Below, piece after piece: positions 34,209 through 42,018 of a stretch of 64,000 nucleotides of DNA. A program made the translations under genes and the position numbers. Each line of letters starts with the position of its first letter. Position 1 is the stretch's first letter. The notes under the pieces were generated by a model. It saw nothing but the letters and a program-made list of their open reading frames with translations, had not been told where the DNA came from and did no database searches. Source of the stretch: Acidimicrobiales bacterium (GTDB taxonomy: Bacteria > Actinomycetota > Acidimicrobiia > Acidimicrobiales > Iamiaceae); assembly GCA_035547835.1 (NCBI GenBank), contig DASZTW010000019.1, positions 218,346 through 282,345 of the forward strand. Reading direction: 5' to 3'.

Positions 34209-35083
34209 CCGATCCCGTGGCCAGCGTGGTCATCGCTGCGCACAACGAGCGCGCGGTCATCGGCCGGTGCTTGCAGTCGCTGCAGGCCGACGGCTTGCCG
34301 CTCGAAGTGGTCGTCGTGTGCAACGGGTGCGCCGACGACACGGCGCGCGTCGCCCGAGCCGTCGGAGGTGCCACGGTCGTGCAGCTGCGGGCGGCCGGCA
34401 AGGCTGCCGCGCTGAACGCGGGCGATGGCGCCACCTCGGTGTTCCCTCGCGTCTATCTCGATGCCGACGTCGTGCTCGAACCCGGCGGCATGGCCGAGCT
34501 CTTGGCGGCACTCGATGCCCGTGTGCTCGCGGCGTCGCCGCGCGTGGTGGTCGACGACCGCCACTCCTCGTGGATCGTGCGCTCGTACTACCGGATCTGG
34601 CTGCGACTGGGATCGGTCGCCGGGGGTCTCGCCGGATCAGGCGCGTACGCCATCTCGTGCGAGGGGCGAGCCCGCTTCGGCCGGTTCCCCGACATCGTCG
34701 CCGATGACCTGTTCGTCGAGCAGCGCTTCGGTCGGGAGGAGCGGGTTGTCGTCGACGCGGCGGCCGTCGCGTATGCCGCACCTGCCGATGTGCGGGAGCT
34801 GTTCGCCCGGAAGGTGCGGGTGTTTGCCGGGAATCTGCAGCTCGAGCAGGCGCTCGCCGTCGCTCCGGCTCCGGACTCCGCGCCCGGCGGCGACCGGTGG
34901 TGGCGGGTCGTGCTTCGCGCTCCCCGCATGGTCAAGGACGTGCCGGTGTACGTGGCCATCACCGCGGTCGCGAAGCTGCACGCGCGACGTCTGGCCCGTC
35001 GCGGGCGACCGATCGCGTGGCGCTCGCCCGTGCGTCACGATCGCCCTGACACGACGCCGACGCCCATGCCGAGGGCCCGGTGA
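34205..35083 (+). CDS. Family 2 glycosyltransferase
   Basis: 292 residues. GT-A motifs: ASVVIAAHNERAVIGRCL at the N-terminus, a variant nucleotide motif (VVVCNGCADDTA) near residue 37, and YLDADVVLEPG (DxD, about 85). Acidic D-D in the DIVADDLFVEQRF segment (about 165) resembles the ED-type acceptor motif. There is no membrane segment. GTG start overlaps the polymerase stop. The donor sugar cannot be read. Confidence 0.85.
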   Translation: MTDPVASVVIAAHNERAVIGRCLQSLQADGLPLEVVVVCNGCADDTARVARAVGGATVVQLRAAGKAAALNAGDGATSVFPRVYLDADVVLEPGGMAELLAALDARVLAASPRVVVDDRHSSWIVRSYYRIWLRLGSVAGGLAGSGAYAISCEGRARFGRFPDIVADDLFVEQRFGREERVVVDAAAVAYAAPADVRELFARKVRVFAGNLQLEQALAVAPAPDSAPGGDRWWRVVLRAPRMVKDVPVYVAITAVAKLHARRLARRGRPIAWRSPVRHDRPDTTPTPMPRAR

Positions 35084-36024
35084 CGGCCACGCTCGGAGGC
35101 GCGGTCGACGTGTCGATCGTGGTGGTGTCGTTCAACACCGCGTCGCTGACCACGCAGTGCCTGGCGGCGGTGCCGGGCGCCGTTCGCGATCGCGTGGCAG
35201 AGACCATCGTCGTCGACAATGCATCGACCGACGGCTCGGTGCCGCAGCTGCGAACACACCATCCCGGCGTGGCGGTCATCGCGAGCGACGAGAACCTCGG
35301 CTTCGCCCGCGCCGTGAACCTCGCCGCCTCGACCACGGCGGGCAGGTGGCTGCTGTTGCTGAACCCGGACACGGTCGCCGAGCCTGGCTCGATCGACCGG
35401 CTGGTCGCGTTCGCTGAGGCGCATCCCGGCCACGGCATCTACGGAGGCCGCACCGTGGACCCGGCGGGGGAGGTGGACCCGCGCTCGTGTTGGGGCCTGC
35501 CCAGCCTGTGGAGCCTCACGTGTTGGGCCTCGTTGGCTGACGCTGCGTTTCGCGGGTCGCGGCTGCTGGACCCCGAATCGCTCGGTCGCTGGCCGCGCGA
35601 CTCAGTGCGCGAGGTCGGCCTGGTCACGGGCTGCCTGTTGCTGGTCGACCGGCAGCTCTGGGAGCGACTCGGTGGGTTCGACGAGCGCTACTTCATGTAC
35701 GGCGAGGACGCCGACCTGTGCCTCCGAGCCGGCCAGCTCGGACATCGCCCGGTGGTGACGCCCGCCGCGGCGGTCACGCACATCGGGGGAGCGTCACCCA
35801 TCCATGCCGCCGACAAGACCGTGCTGCAGCTGCGTGCCAAAGTCACCTTGATCCGCTCGCACTGGAGGCCGTGGCGGGTGAAGTTGGGCGTTGCCCTCAC
35901 GGCCATCGGCGTTGCCAACCGAGCCGTTGCCGCCCGGCTGCTGCCGGTCGGAGCGCACCGGTCCCGCTGGTCAGAGGTCTGGCAGGCGCGGTCCACCTGG
36001 CTGGCCGGCTACCCGCAGCGCTGA
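35080..36024 (+). CDS. Family 2 glycosyltransferase (rhamnosyltransferase-like)
   Basis: 314 residues. Motifs in order: VDVSIVVVSFNTASL, VVDNASTDGS (about 47), ENLGFARAVN (about 70), LLLNPDTV (DxD-like, about 90), the VTGCLLLVDRQLWERLGGFDERYFMYGEDADLCLR block (about 185-215), and a C-terminal helical part with RSHWRPWR. This is the WbbL-like rhamnosyltransferase layout, where the YGED motif is catalytic. GTG start overlaps the previous stop. Its last 16 bases overlap the convergent GT4 gene. Confidence 0.88.
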   Translation: MTATLGGAVDVSIVVVSFNTASLTTQCLAAVPGAVRDRVAETIVVDNASTDGSVPQLRTHHPGVAVIASDENLGFARAVNLAASTTAGRWLLLLNPDTVAEPGSIDRLVAFAEAHPGHGIYGGRTVDPAGEVDPRSCWGLPSLWSLTCWASLADAAFRGSRLLDPESLGRWPRDSVREVGLVTGCLLLVDRQLWERLGGFDERYFMYGEDADLCLRAGQLGHRPVVTPAAAVTHIGGASPIHAADKTVLQLRAKVTLIRSHWRPWRVKLGVALTAIGVANRAVAARLLPVGAHRSRWSEVWQARSTWLAGYPQR

Positions 36025-37220
36025 AGGCCCTCGTACACCGCCAGGTAGCCGTCGCGCTGGCAAGCCCACGAAAGGTCCTCCTCGACGCGGCGCCGCCCGA
36101 TGCGGCCCATTCGCTGCCGTGCGTCAGGGTCGTCGAGCAGCCCGTCGAGCACGGCGGCGAAGTCCGCGATCTCGTTGGGCCGCGCGTAGCGGGCCGCCTG
36201 CCCGGCGCTGACCCGCGTCTCGGTCAGGTCGAACGCCACGATCGGCAGCCCGAAGGCCATGTACTCCAACGTCTTGTTCATCGTGCAGACGTCGTTGAGG
36301 GCGTTCTTGGGGTCGGGGCACAGCCCGATGTCGGCGCTGGAGAGGTGGTCGAAGACCACGGTGTCGGGGACGCGGCCTGTGAAGGTCGTCCACTCCTCGA
36401 TCCCGAGCTCCGCGGCCAGCCCCACCAACTCGTCGAAGCAGTCGCCGCCACCGAGGAACGTGAAATGGCAGTCGGTGCGGCCCCGCTGGTGCACGAGCAG
36501 GTCGATGGCTCGCAGCGCGAGGTCAACGCCGTCCTGCGGGCCCATCACCCCGAGGTAGCAACACAGCTTGTCGCGCCCCGATCGGAGCTCGGGCCGGACC
36601 GGCTGCGGCGTGAGGTGCTCGAGGTCCGGTCCGGTGCGCACCACGGTGACCTCGTGCGGCCGGAGCCGGCCGCGCTGCATCGCGACCGTCCGGTACGACT
36701 CGTTGGTGGAGATCACGTGGTCGGCGGTGGCGAACGTGGCCCGCTCCAGCGCGTGCAGCAGCTTCAGGGCGGAACCGCTGGTCCTGTCGTTGGTGAACCG
36801 GGCGCGGTACAGCTCCGGGCACAGATCATGGTGGTCGAAGACGAACTTGCGGCCGAGTGCCTTCGCCGCCGCGCCGAGCACGAAGTAGGTGTCGGGCGGG
36901 TTGCAGGCCTGGATCACGTCGATCCCGCTGCGTAGGGACACCTTGGCGGCCAGCGCGGCCGTCCGCAGCCAGCAGTAAGCGAACTCGTACGCGAACCCGG
37001 CGGGCCCGGTGGCGGCCGGTGGGGGGCGGTAGCGGTGGATGCGCACACGATCGAGCACTTCGTGGGACGCCTCGCCGGGGGCCTGTGGGCAGATCACGTC
37101 GACCTCGTGGCCCGCGGCGGTCAAGCTCCTGCACTCGAGCCAGACTCTCCGGTCGAACGGCACCGACAGGTTCTGCACGATGATCAGCACGCGCAGGTGG
37201 TCGGTGCGGCGCCACTTCAC
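36009..37220 (-). CDS. Family 4 glycosyltransferase
   Basis: 403 residues, GT-B. The N-terminal domain starts with LRVLIIVQNLSVPFDRRVWLECRSL, typical of the polysaccharide GT4 group with a long first helix. The donor domain has CCYLGVMGPQDGVDLALRA (about 220), FLGGGDC (about 250), and NKTLEYMAFGLPIVAFDLTE (about 325) with the E-x7-E-like motif. GTG 37220 overlaps the stop of the upstream dehydrogenase gene (GTGA). Second gene of a two-gene leftward operon. Confidence 0.87.
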   Translation of the reverse strand: MKWRRTDHLRVLIIVQNLSVPFDRRVWLECRSLTAAGHEVDVICPQAPGEASHEVLDRVRIHRYRPPPAATGPAGFAYEFAYCWLRTAALAAKVSLRSGIDVIQACNPPDTYFVLGAAAKALGRKFVFDHHDLCPELYRARFTNDRTSGSALKLLHALERATFATADHVISTNESYRTVAMQRGRLRPHEVTVVRTGPDLEHLTPQPVRPELRSGRDKLCCYLGVMGPQDGVDLALRAIDLLVHQRGRTDCHFTFLGGGDCFDELVGLAAELGIEEWTTFTGRVPDTVVFDHLSSADIGLCPDPKNALNDVCTMNKTLEYMAFGLPIVAFDLTETRVSAGQAARYARPNEIADFAAVLDGLLDDPDARQRMGRIGRRRVEEDLSWACQRDGYLAVYEGLQRCG

Positions 37221-38527
37221 CACGCGCTGCCCCGGTAACCGACGATCGACTCCAGGTCGGCAGGCAGGTCGCCGCAGACGTCGACGAGGTGCATGGGCGG
37301 ATCGACCCGCAGCGCCGTCGCCACGGCCTCGTCGCAAGTGCTCACGACGGCGCAGTCGACGCCTTCGAGCGCCTCAGCCGCGCTCTCGCGCAACAAGGCG
37401 CTGAAGTGCGGGAGACGAGTGGACACGTAGTCGAGGTTGGCGCCGAACAAGCGGGCGGGGTTGATGTGGGTGTCGTAGATGCGCACGTCGATGCCCTTGC
37501 CGACCAACGACTCGACCAGATCGACGTACGGGCTCTCGCGGAGGTCGTCGGTGCCTGCCTTGAAGCTGAGGCCCAGCACTGCGACCCGGTCGGCGCCCGT
37601 GTCGAGCACCTCTTCCAACACGTCGGCTCGCTGGCGGTCGTTGCTGATCCCGATGTTGCCGATGACCGGGAGGTCGAGGTCGCGTGCGCGGCCGAAGTGG
37701 AGGAGGGCGCGCAGGTCCTTCGTCAAGCACGACCCGCCATAGCTGAAGCCGGGGCGGAGGTACCGATCGGAGATGTTGAGCTGGCGGTCCTCGCAGAACA
37801 GCTGCATCACCTTGCGGCCGTCCGTTCCCGCGGCGCGGCACACCTGACCGATCTCGTTGGCGAAGACGACTTTCAGGGCGTGGAAGGTGTTGCACGCCAG
37901 CTTCAGCGTCTCCGCCTCGGTGGGTTGCACCTGGCGGAACGGCGCGTCGACGAACCCGAACAGCTCTCGGGAGGTCGCCACGGTGACGGGGTCCGAGGTG
38001 CCCACCACCACGAACGGTGGATGAAGGAAGTCCTCGATCGCCGTCGACTCCCTCAGGAACTCCGGGCAGCTGCCCACGCCGAGCGCGCTGCCGGCGGAGC
38101 GTCCGCTCGCGCCTTCCAGCAACGGGATCAGGTGCGCTTCGGTCGTTCCCGGTGGCACCGTGCTGCGGACGAGCACCACCGGATGGCCACGCTGTCCGGC
38201 CAGCGCGTGGCCGACCTGGCGGGTGGCCGTCTCGAGCGCCGACAGATCCACGCGCCCGCTGCGGTTGCTCGGCGTCGCCACGCACAGGATCACCACGTCG
38301 CAGCCCGCCGCCGCGGCATCGGAGGTCGTGGCCTCGAGCCGACCACTGGCCCGTGCTTCGGCGACCAGCGCATCGAGGCCCGGCTCCACCACAGGGCTTC
38401 GGTGCTCGCGGACCGCGTTCACCTTCCCGAGCTCCCGGTCGATCCCGATCACGTCGTGGCCCCTGCTGGCCAGGCAGGCTGCGGTCACCGAGCCGACATA
38501 TCCAAGGCCGACCACCGCGACCTTCAT
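37217..38527 (-). CDS. UDP-glucose/GDP-mannose dehydrogenase family protein
   Basis: 436 residues. The N-terminal NAD domain starts with MKVAVVGLGYVGSVTAACLA; CVATPSN and TVPPGTTE are family loops. The middle helical domain has the CNTFHALKVVFANEIG segment, and the catalytic Cys is in the FSYGGSCLTKD motif (about residue 270). The C-terminal domain has LGLSFKAGTDDLRESP. The FHALKV...ANEIG form is closer to GDP-mannose 6-dehydrogenases (AlgD) than to UDP-glucose dehydrogenases, but SCLTKD replaces the usual SCLPKD, so the substrate is uncertain. It would make a sugar-nucleotide uronic acid. The half-conserved operator motif lies 52-79 bases upstream. Confidence 0.9.
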   Translation of the reverse strand: MKVAVVGLGYVGSVTAACLASRGHDVIGIDRELGKVNAVREHRSPVVEPGLDALVAEARASGRLEATTSDAAAAGCDVVILCVATPSNRSGRVDLSALETATRQVGHALAGQRGHPVVLVRSTVPPGTTEAHLIPLLEGASGRSAGSALGVGSCPEFLRESTAIEDFLHPPFVVVGTSDPVTVATSRELFGFVDAPFRQVQPTEAETLKLACNTFHALKVVFANEIGQVCRAAGTDGRKVMQLFCEDRQLNISDRYLRPGFSYGGSCLTKDLRALLHFGRARDLDLPVIGNIGISNDRQRADVLEEVLDTGADRVAVLGLSFKAGTDDLRESPYVDLVESLVGKGIDVRIYDTHINPARLFGANLDYVSTRLPHFSALLRESAAEALEGVDCAVVSTCDEAVATALRVDPPMHLVDVCGDLPADLESIVGYRGSAW

Positions 38528-38578
38528 CGTGCAGAACCGTGTCGTGAGCCCATGATCGGAAGAGCACGGTGTCCGCAG

Positions 38579-38606
38579 GTTGATACATCTGGTCAGCAGA
38601 TGGTCA
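38579..38606. promoter_or_regulatory. Polysaccharide-island inverted motif, site 3 (degenerate)
   Basis: GTTGATAC (38579-38586) is identical to the left half-site at 31908. At the same spacing (14 bases after TGATAC) only TGGTCA (38601-38606) is found, matching GTATCA at three of six positions. It lies upstream of the dehydrogenase gene starting at 38527, in the only non-coding stretch between it and the sigma-factor locus. Confidence 0.4.
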
Positions 38607-39089
38607 GAGCGTGACCCACTCGCACTCGATCGTCTCTCGCGCTGGGTCCACACCCACGAGCTCTATGTGGGTCGGCCCCGGCTCGATGTCAGAACAAACG
38701 AATTCTCCCTCGTCGCTCGCAATGATCTCGCGTATCTCGTGTGGCTGCACGATGTGCACTTCCCGGCATCTCGCATCGGAGATGTGGCCGATCAGCTCCA
38801 AAGCCCCGTTCGGATCGGGCGCGTTGACGCGTAGATCGATCGTGACGGTCGCGCGCAGCGTAGCGAAGCGCAAGTGGCGCGGATACTGACCGTGATCGTG
38901 TTCGTCGGGGGCGTCCCAGGAGTCGAAGGTCTGCGCGGCGAGCGTGGTGTCAGAGCTCCGCCGGCGGAACGCCTCGTTCAGCTGCTCGACCAGACCTGCC
39001 GGCGGAGTCTTCGAGGCCTCAGCCTCGCGGAGCAAGTGCATGATCCACTCCTCCTCGTCATGATCAGATGGCGGGCTCTCAGTGTTCAC
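38604..39089 (-). CDS. Hypothetical protein downstream of ECF sigma factor
   Basis: 161 residues, acidic, no membrane segment. The N-terminal helix contains EEEWIMHLLREAEASKTPPAGLVEQL, similar in style to the short helical leader found in proteins encoded after some actinobacterial ECF sigma factors. The rest (about 65-161) looks like a beta-rich domain (ATVTIDLRVN, CREVHIVQPHEI, PTHIELVGV) as in carboxypeptidase-regulatory or Ig-like folds. GTG 39089 starts 81 bases after the sigma gene. A role as partner or anti-sigma-like protein is inferred from position; it has no zinc-binding HxxxCxxC motif. Confidence 0.6.
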   Translation of the reverse strand: MNTESPPSDHDEEEWIMHLLREAEASKTPPAGLVEQLNEAFRRRSSDTTLAAQTFDSWDAPDEHDHGQYPRHLRFATLRATVTIDLRVNAPDPNGALELIGHISDARCREVHIVQPHEIREIIASDEGEFVCSDIEPGPTHIELVGVDPARETIECEWVTL

Positions 39090-39169
39090 GGGGCAGTTCC
39101 ATCAGGAGGCGGCCAGTGGCTCGGTGCGTCGACCGCACTCCTAGCAGAGCCGACAGGGGTCGCGTCGAA

Positions 39170-39796
39170 TCACCCCAGTGCGTCGAGGGCGGTCACACCT
39201 CGTTGTTCGAGTTGGCGGCGGAGCTTGGCGAGGATCCGGCGTCTGGTCGGCCCGATGCTGCCGATCGGCATGTCGAGCGCCTCGCTCAACTCCTTGTAGG
39301 ACAAGGGAGGGTCGAAGAGCAGGAGTGAGAGCAGCGTCCGTGCCTGTTCTGGGAGGTCGGCGTACAGCTGACGGACCAGGCGATCCCGCTTGTCGTCCGT
39401 GGTGTCGGGCGGGACCAAGTCGAACGTTCCCGGCAAGGCGGTGAGGCCGACCTCGTCGTGCGGTACCGCTCGCTTCGCGCGCTCTCTCACCCGGATCGAC
39501 TCTCGGCGTGCGGTCGTTGCGAGCCACGCGCCCACCCGTTCTGGGTGTTCGATCCGATCGAGGTTCTGCAGCAAGCGCGACCAAGTCGTCTGGCAGACAT
39601 CGGCGACGTCTGCCGCCTGAAGGCCCGTGCTCCTGCACACCGCCATGAGCATCTGGTTGAAGCGGTCGACCAGATCGCTCCAGGAGGAGGGGTCGCCGCT
39701 CGCAGCGCACTGCACGAGGGTCGCCACCTCTCGCCCCGGGTCACGGTCACCGTCGGTCGCGGTTGAGCACGGGGTGGTGAGAGCCGCGTCGGTCAT
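39170..39796 (-). CDS. ECF-type RNA polymerase sigma factor
   Basis: 208 residues. Region 2 (about 40-105) includes WSDLVDRFNQMLMAVCRS and DVCQTTWSRLLQNLDRI, followed by WLATTARRESIRVRER. Region 4 (about 150-195) is the HTH LSYKELSEALDMPIGSIGPTRRRILAKLRRQLE. An AAGGAGAAGGGG ribosome site precedes the ATG at 39796. It directs transcription of an unknown stimulon. An 8-bp inverted repeat lies about 70-112 bases upstream. Whether it controls the polysaccharide island beside it is open. Confidence 0.88.
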   Translation of the reverse strand: MTDAALTTPCSTATDGDRDPGREVATLVQCAASGDPSSWSDLVDRFNQMLMAVCRSTGLQAADVADVCQTTWSRLLQNLDRIEHPERVGAWLATTARRESIRVRERAKRAVPHDEVGLTALPGTFDLVPPDTTDDKRDRLVRQLYADLPEQARTLLSLLLFDPPLSYKELSEALDMPIGSIGPTRRRILAKLRRQLEQRGVTALDALG

Positions 39797-40187
39797 GGTT
39801 GCCCCTTCTCCTTCGCGCGATTCGCGGGATCGCCCGCAGAGAGAGGCAGGGTCCGGGCCTCACGTTGTTGACATTTTCATAGCAGCATCGAGCCTGTTGG
39901 ATGTCAACGGCGGGCCGGGCCATTGGCATTCATTTGTCATATTCGTGCGACGCCACATGGTGAATATTGACTGGTTCTCGCGTGTCGCTCGGTGGAAAGC
40001 CTGTTGCGCATCGCCGGTTGATGTTCGTGACTCGGGCGGGAGCGGGGAGCCCATTCATCACCCTTGGGCTCAGTGCCACGAGAGGGCCGCTGAACGGACA
40101 CGCACCGGAGATGGCGGGCACCATCTCCGGTGGAGCGGCAGTCAAGATCTGGGGCGGGGACCAACGTCCGCCGCGCGGTGGCGACGG
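39797..40187. other. Gene-free region upstream of the ECF sigma gene
   Basis: Nothing gene-like was seen in these 391 bases on either strand. It contains a locally AT-richer stretch (about 39865-39975), unusual for the window, including the inverted repeat 39867-39908. It probably carries the sigma-factor promoter and its regulatory sites. The PPOX-family gene ends at its right border. Confidence 0.5.
39867..39908. promoter_or_regulatory. Inverted repeat upstream of ECF sigma gene
   Basis: GTTGACAT (39867-39874) and ATGTCAAC (39901-39908) are perfect reverse complements with 26 bases between. The half-site begins GTTGA like the island motif (GTTGATAC) but differs after that and has a longer spacer, so it may be another regulator's site or loop-forming pair. 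It lies 71-112 bases before the sigma gene start. Confidence 0.4.
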
Positions 40188-40631
40188 TCAGGCATCCCCG
40201 CTGGGGATCGGGGGCGCCAGCGCGGCCAGCACGCCGCGGCGGCCGCTGATCACGTCGGTCGCGAGTTGCACGTAGGCCGGTTCATCGATGGCGACCAACG
40301 GCTGCAGCGGCAAGCCGCGCGCTCGCTCGAGCGTCGCCGGGTCGGTGACCACCTCGCCGATGGCGGTGACACACACGCTCCAAGCGACTCCGGACGAGGC
40401 ATCGATGTGGTCTGCCTCGAAGGCCAGCACCTTGCCCGCGGTGGCCGCCGCAAGCTTGGTGCCTGCGCCGGTGGCGAACACGATGCGCGAATCCAGCAGT
40501 CTGAACGACACGGGCAGGATCACCGGCATGGCGGCTGCGGTGATGGCGACCCGACCGAACGGAACGGTCGACAGCAAGTCCAAGGACACGTCGCGATCGA
40601 GGATCTCCAGGCTGTTGCGGTCGACCTTCAC
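40188..40631 (-). CDS. Pyridoxamine 5-prime-phosphate oxidase (PPOX) family protein
   Basis: 147 residues. Split-barrel flavin/F420-binding fold: SLEILDRDVSLDLLSTVPFGRVAITAAAMPVILPVSFRLLDSRIVFATGAGTK-type strands (read in parts, residues 8-60), VLAFEADHID (about 70), and WSVCVTAIGEVVTD (about 85). The size and the LLS...GRVA pattern match small PPOX proteins such as those in the mycobacterial dormancy regulon. GTG 40631 is the likely start. A strong DosR-like box lies 110-129 bases upstream. The cofactor (FMN or F420) and substrate are unknown. Confidence 0.8.
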   Translation of the reverse strand: MKVDRNSLEILDRDVSLDLLSTVPFGRVAITAAAMPVILPVSFRLLDSRIVFATGAGTKLAAATAGKVLAFEADHIDASSGVAWSVCVTAIGEVVTDPATLERARGLPLQPLVAIDEPAYVQLATDVISGRRGVLAALAPPIPSGDA

Positions 40632-40740
40632 TGGCGAGCGATCCCTTCCCTGCTTTGAGTGCCGGCCGTTGCTGCACCGCGAACGCCGCGCGTGCCGGCA
40701 ACGGCCTCCCGTGTGTTGTAGCTGCCCTTCGCGTCGGGCA

Positions 40741-40760
40741 ACAGGGACTTTGGTCCCGAT
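40741..40760 (-). promoter_or_regulatory. DosR/DevR-like palindromic box A
   Basis: Read toward the PPOX gene the site is ATCGGGACCAAAGTCCCTGT. Its core GGGAC-N4-GTCCC is the core of the mycobacterial DosR box. It agrees at 17 of 20 positions with box B (56673-56692). It is the best match of the group to the DosR consensus. Confidence 0.7.
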
Positions 40761-41047
40761 TCCGACGTTCCGGCCCTGGGCCCACGGTAGCTGTGGTGGC
40801 CAACGCGCCGCTGCCGTACGAGGCAGGTCCTGCGTCAGCCGCATCGGGACCGGTCGACCCGGCGAGCCGGGCTGAGGCATGTCGCCGTGCGGAGGCGACC
40901 GAACGGATCGGTCATGACCCGTCCCGTCACCGCGCAGACGACGGCTCGAGTGCCGGTCCACCTCCCCAAGATTGGGGGTGGTGTGCGCCCTCGCCGGTTT
41001 GCTTCTATCGCAAGGAACGCTACTGCACTCAACTGAGGTGGCCATCT

Positions 41048-41329
41048 ATGGACAACTCATCGCGGTCGGTCTCGGGTGGGGCCAAGCCGCGCGGGCTGGG
41101 TGTTGCAGCGGACGGCGGACCGGTGGCGGCCGCGCCGAGCGAAGCACATGACTTCGCCGACGCGGTCGTCAACCGGCTCTTCGCGATCGCGTTCAGGTTG
41201 CAGCGCGTCGCCGCCGCCAACGACGACCGCAGCCTGTCGGCGATCCTTGCGGAGAACCTGGCGCTGCTCGACGAGTCGATCGCGTTCGTTCGTCGACGCT
41301 CGCTGCGCCCCATCGTGGTGTCCGACTAA
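41048..41329 (+). CDS. Small helical hypothetical protein before the CheB/CheR operon
   Basis: 93 residues. The first 30 are Gly/Ala/Ser-rich and probably flexible; the rest (EAHDFADAVVNRLFAIAFRLQRVAA, ILAENLALLDESIAFVRR) is predicted as two amphipathic helices. ATG 41048 has a GAGGTGG ribosome site. No family recognised. A HisKA-like dimerisation or partner-binding hairpin is possible from shape. It precedes the signalling operon by 83 bases and reads the same way. Confidence 0.6.
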   Translation: MDNSSRSVSGGAKPRGLGVAADGGPVAAAPSEAHDFADAVVNRLFAIAFRLQRVAAANDDRSLSAILAENLALLDESIAFVRRRSLRPIVVSD

Positions 41330-41412
41330 CCCCTCGCTCGCCCGATGACTTCACACCCGAGTCGCCCGGCGCATTGGTCGACGCGGCATGCGCCGGTGAA
41401 TAGCGTGTCAGG

Positions 41413-42018
41413 GTGGATCCCGCGCCACCAGGGCACTCATCGTCCTTCGAGGTCGTTGCCATCGGCAGCTCGGCCGGTGGGGTCGTCGCGCTCACCCGCG
41501 TGGTGAAGGATCTGCCGGCGACCTTTCCGGCGCCGATCCTCGTGGTCCAACACCTCGACCCCCGTCACGAGACCGTGATCGCGGAGATCCTCGCCAAACG
41601 CACCTCGCTCCACGTGCAGTTGGCCGCCGAGGGCGAGACGACCTCACCCGGCACGGTGTACATCGCGCCACCCAACCGCCACCTGCTCGTGGGCGCAAAC
41701 CGTACGCTGATGTTGTCGGACGCCGAGATGGTGCACTTCGTTCGCCCGTCGGTCGACTTGTTGTTCGAGTCGGTCGCCGCGGCCTACGCCGAGCGTGTGG
41801 TGGGCGTCATCCTCACGGGGAGCGGGACGGACGGGGCCATGGGCGTGGAAGCCGTGAAAGAGCGAGGTGGGACCGTCATCGTGCAAGACCCTGAGTCGGC
41901 GGAGTTCAGCGGGATGCCCCAAGCCGCGCTCGCCACCGGTGCTGTTGACTTCGTGCTCGGGCTCGAGGAGATCCCGAGCGCCTTGCATGCGCTCGTCACC
42001 TCAGGAGGTGTTGCGTGA
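41413..42018 (+). CDS. CheB-type methylesterase domain protein
   Basis: 201 residues, the catalytic domain alone without the usual receiver domain. The catalytic triad motifs are GSSAGG (Ser, about residue 19), VQHLDP (His, about 46) and GTDGAMG (Asp, about 140). It would hydrolyse glutamyl methyl esters. GTG 41413 start. The stop overlaps the CheR gene start by GTGA. No methyl-accepting chemoreceptor, CheA or CheW gene is in the window, so this is probably not a flagellar chemotaxis system. Confidence 0.9.
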   Translation: MDPAPPGHSSSFEVVAIGSSAGGVVALTRVVKDLPATFPAPILVVQHLDPRHETVIAEILAKRTSLHVQLAAEGETTSPGTVYIAPPNRHLLVGANRTLMLSDAEMVHFVRPSVDLLFESVAAAYAERVVGVILTGSGTDGAMGVEAVKERGGTVIVQDPESAEFSGMPQAALATGAVDFVLGLEEIPSALHALVTSGGVA

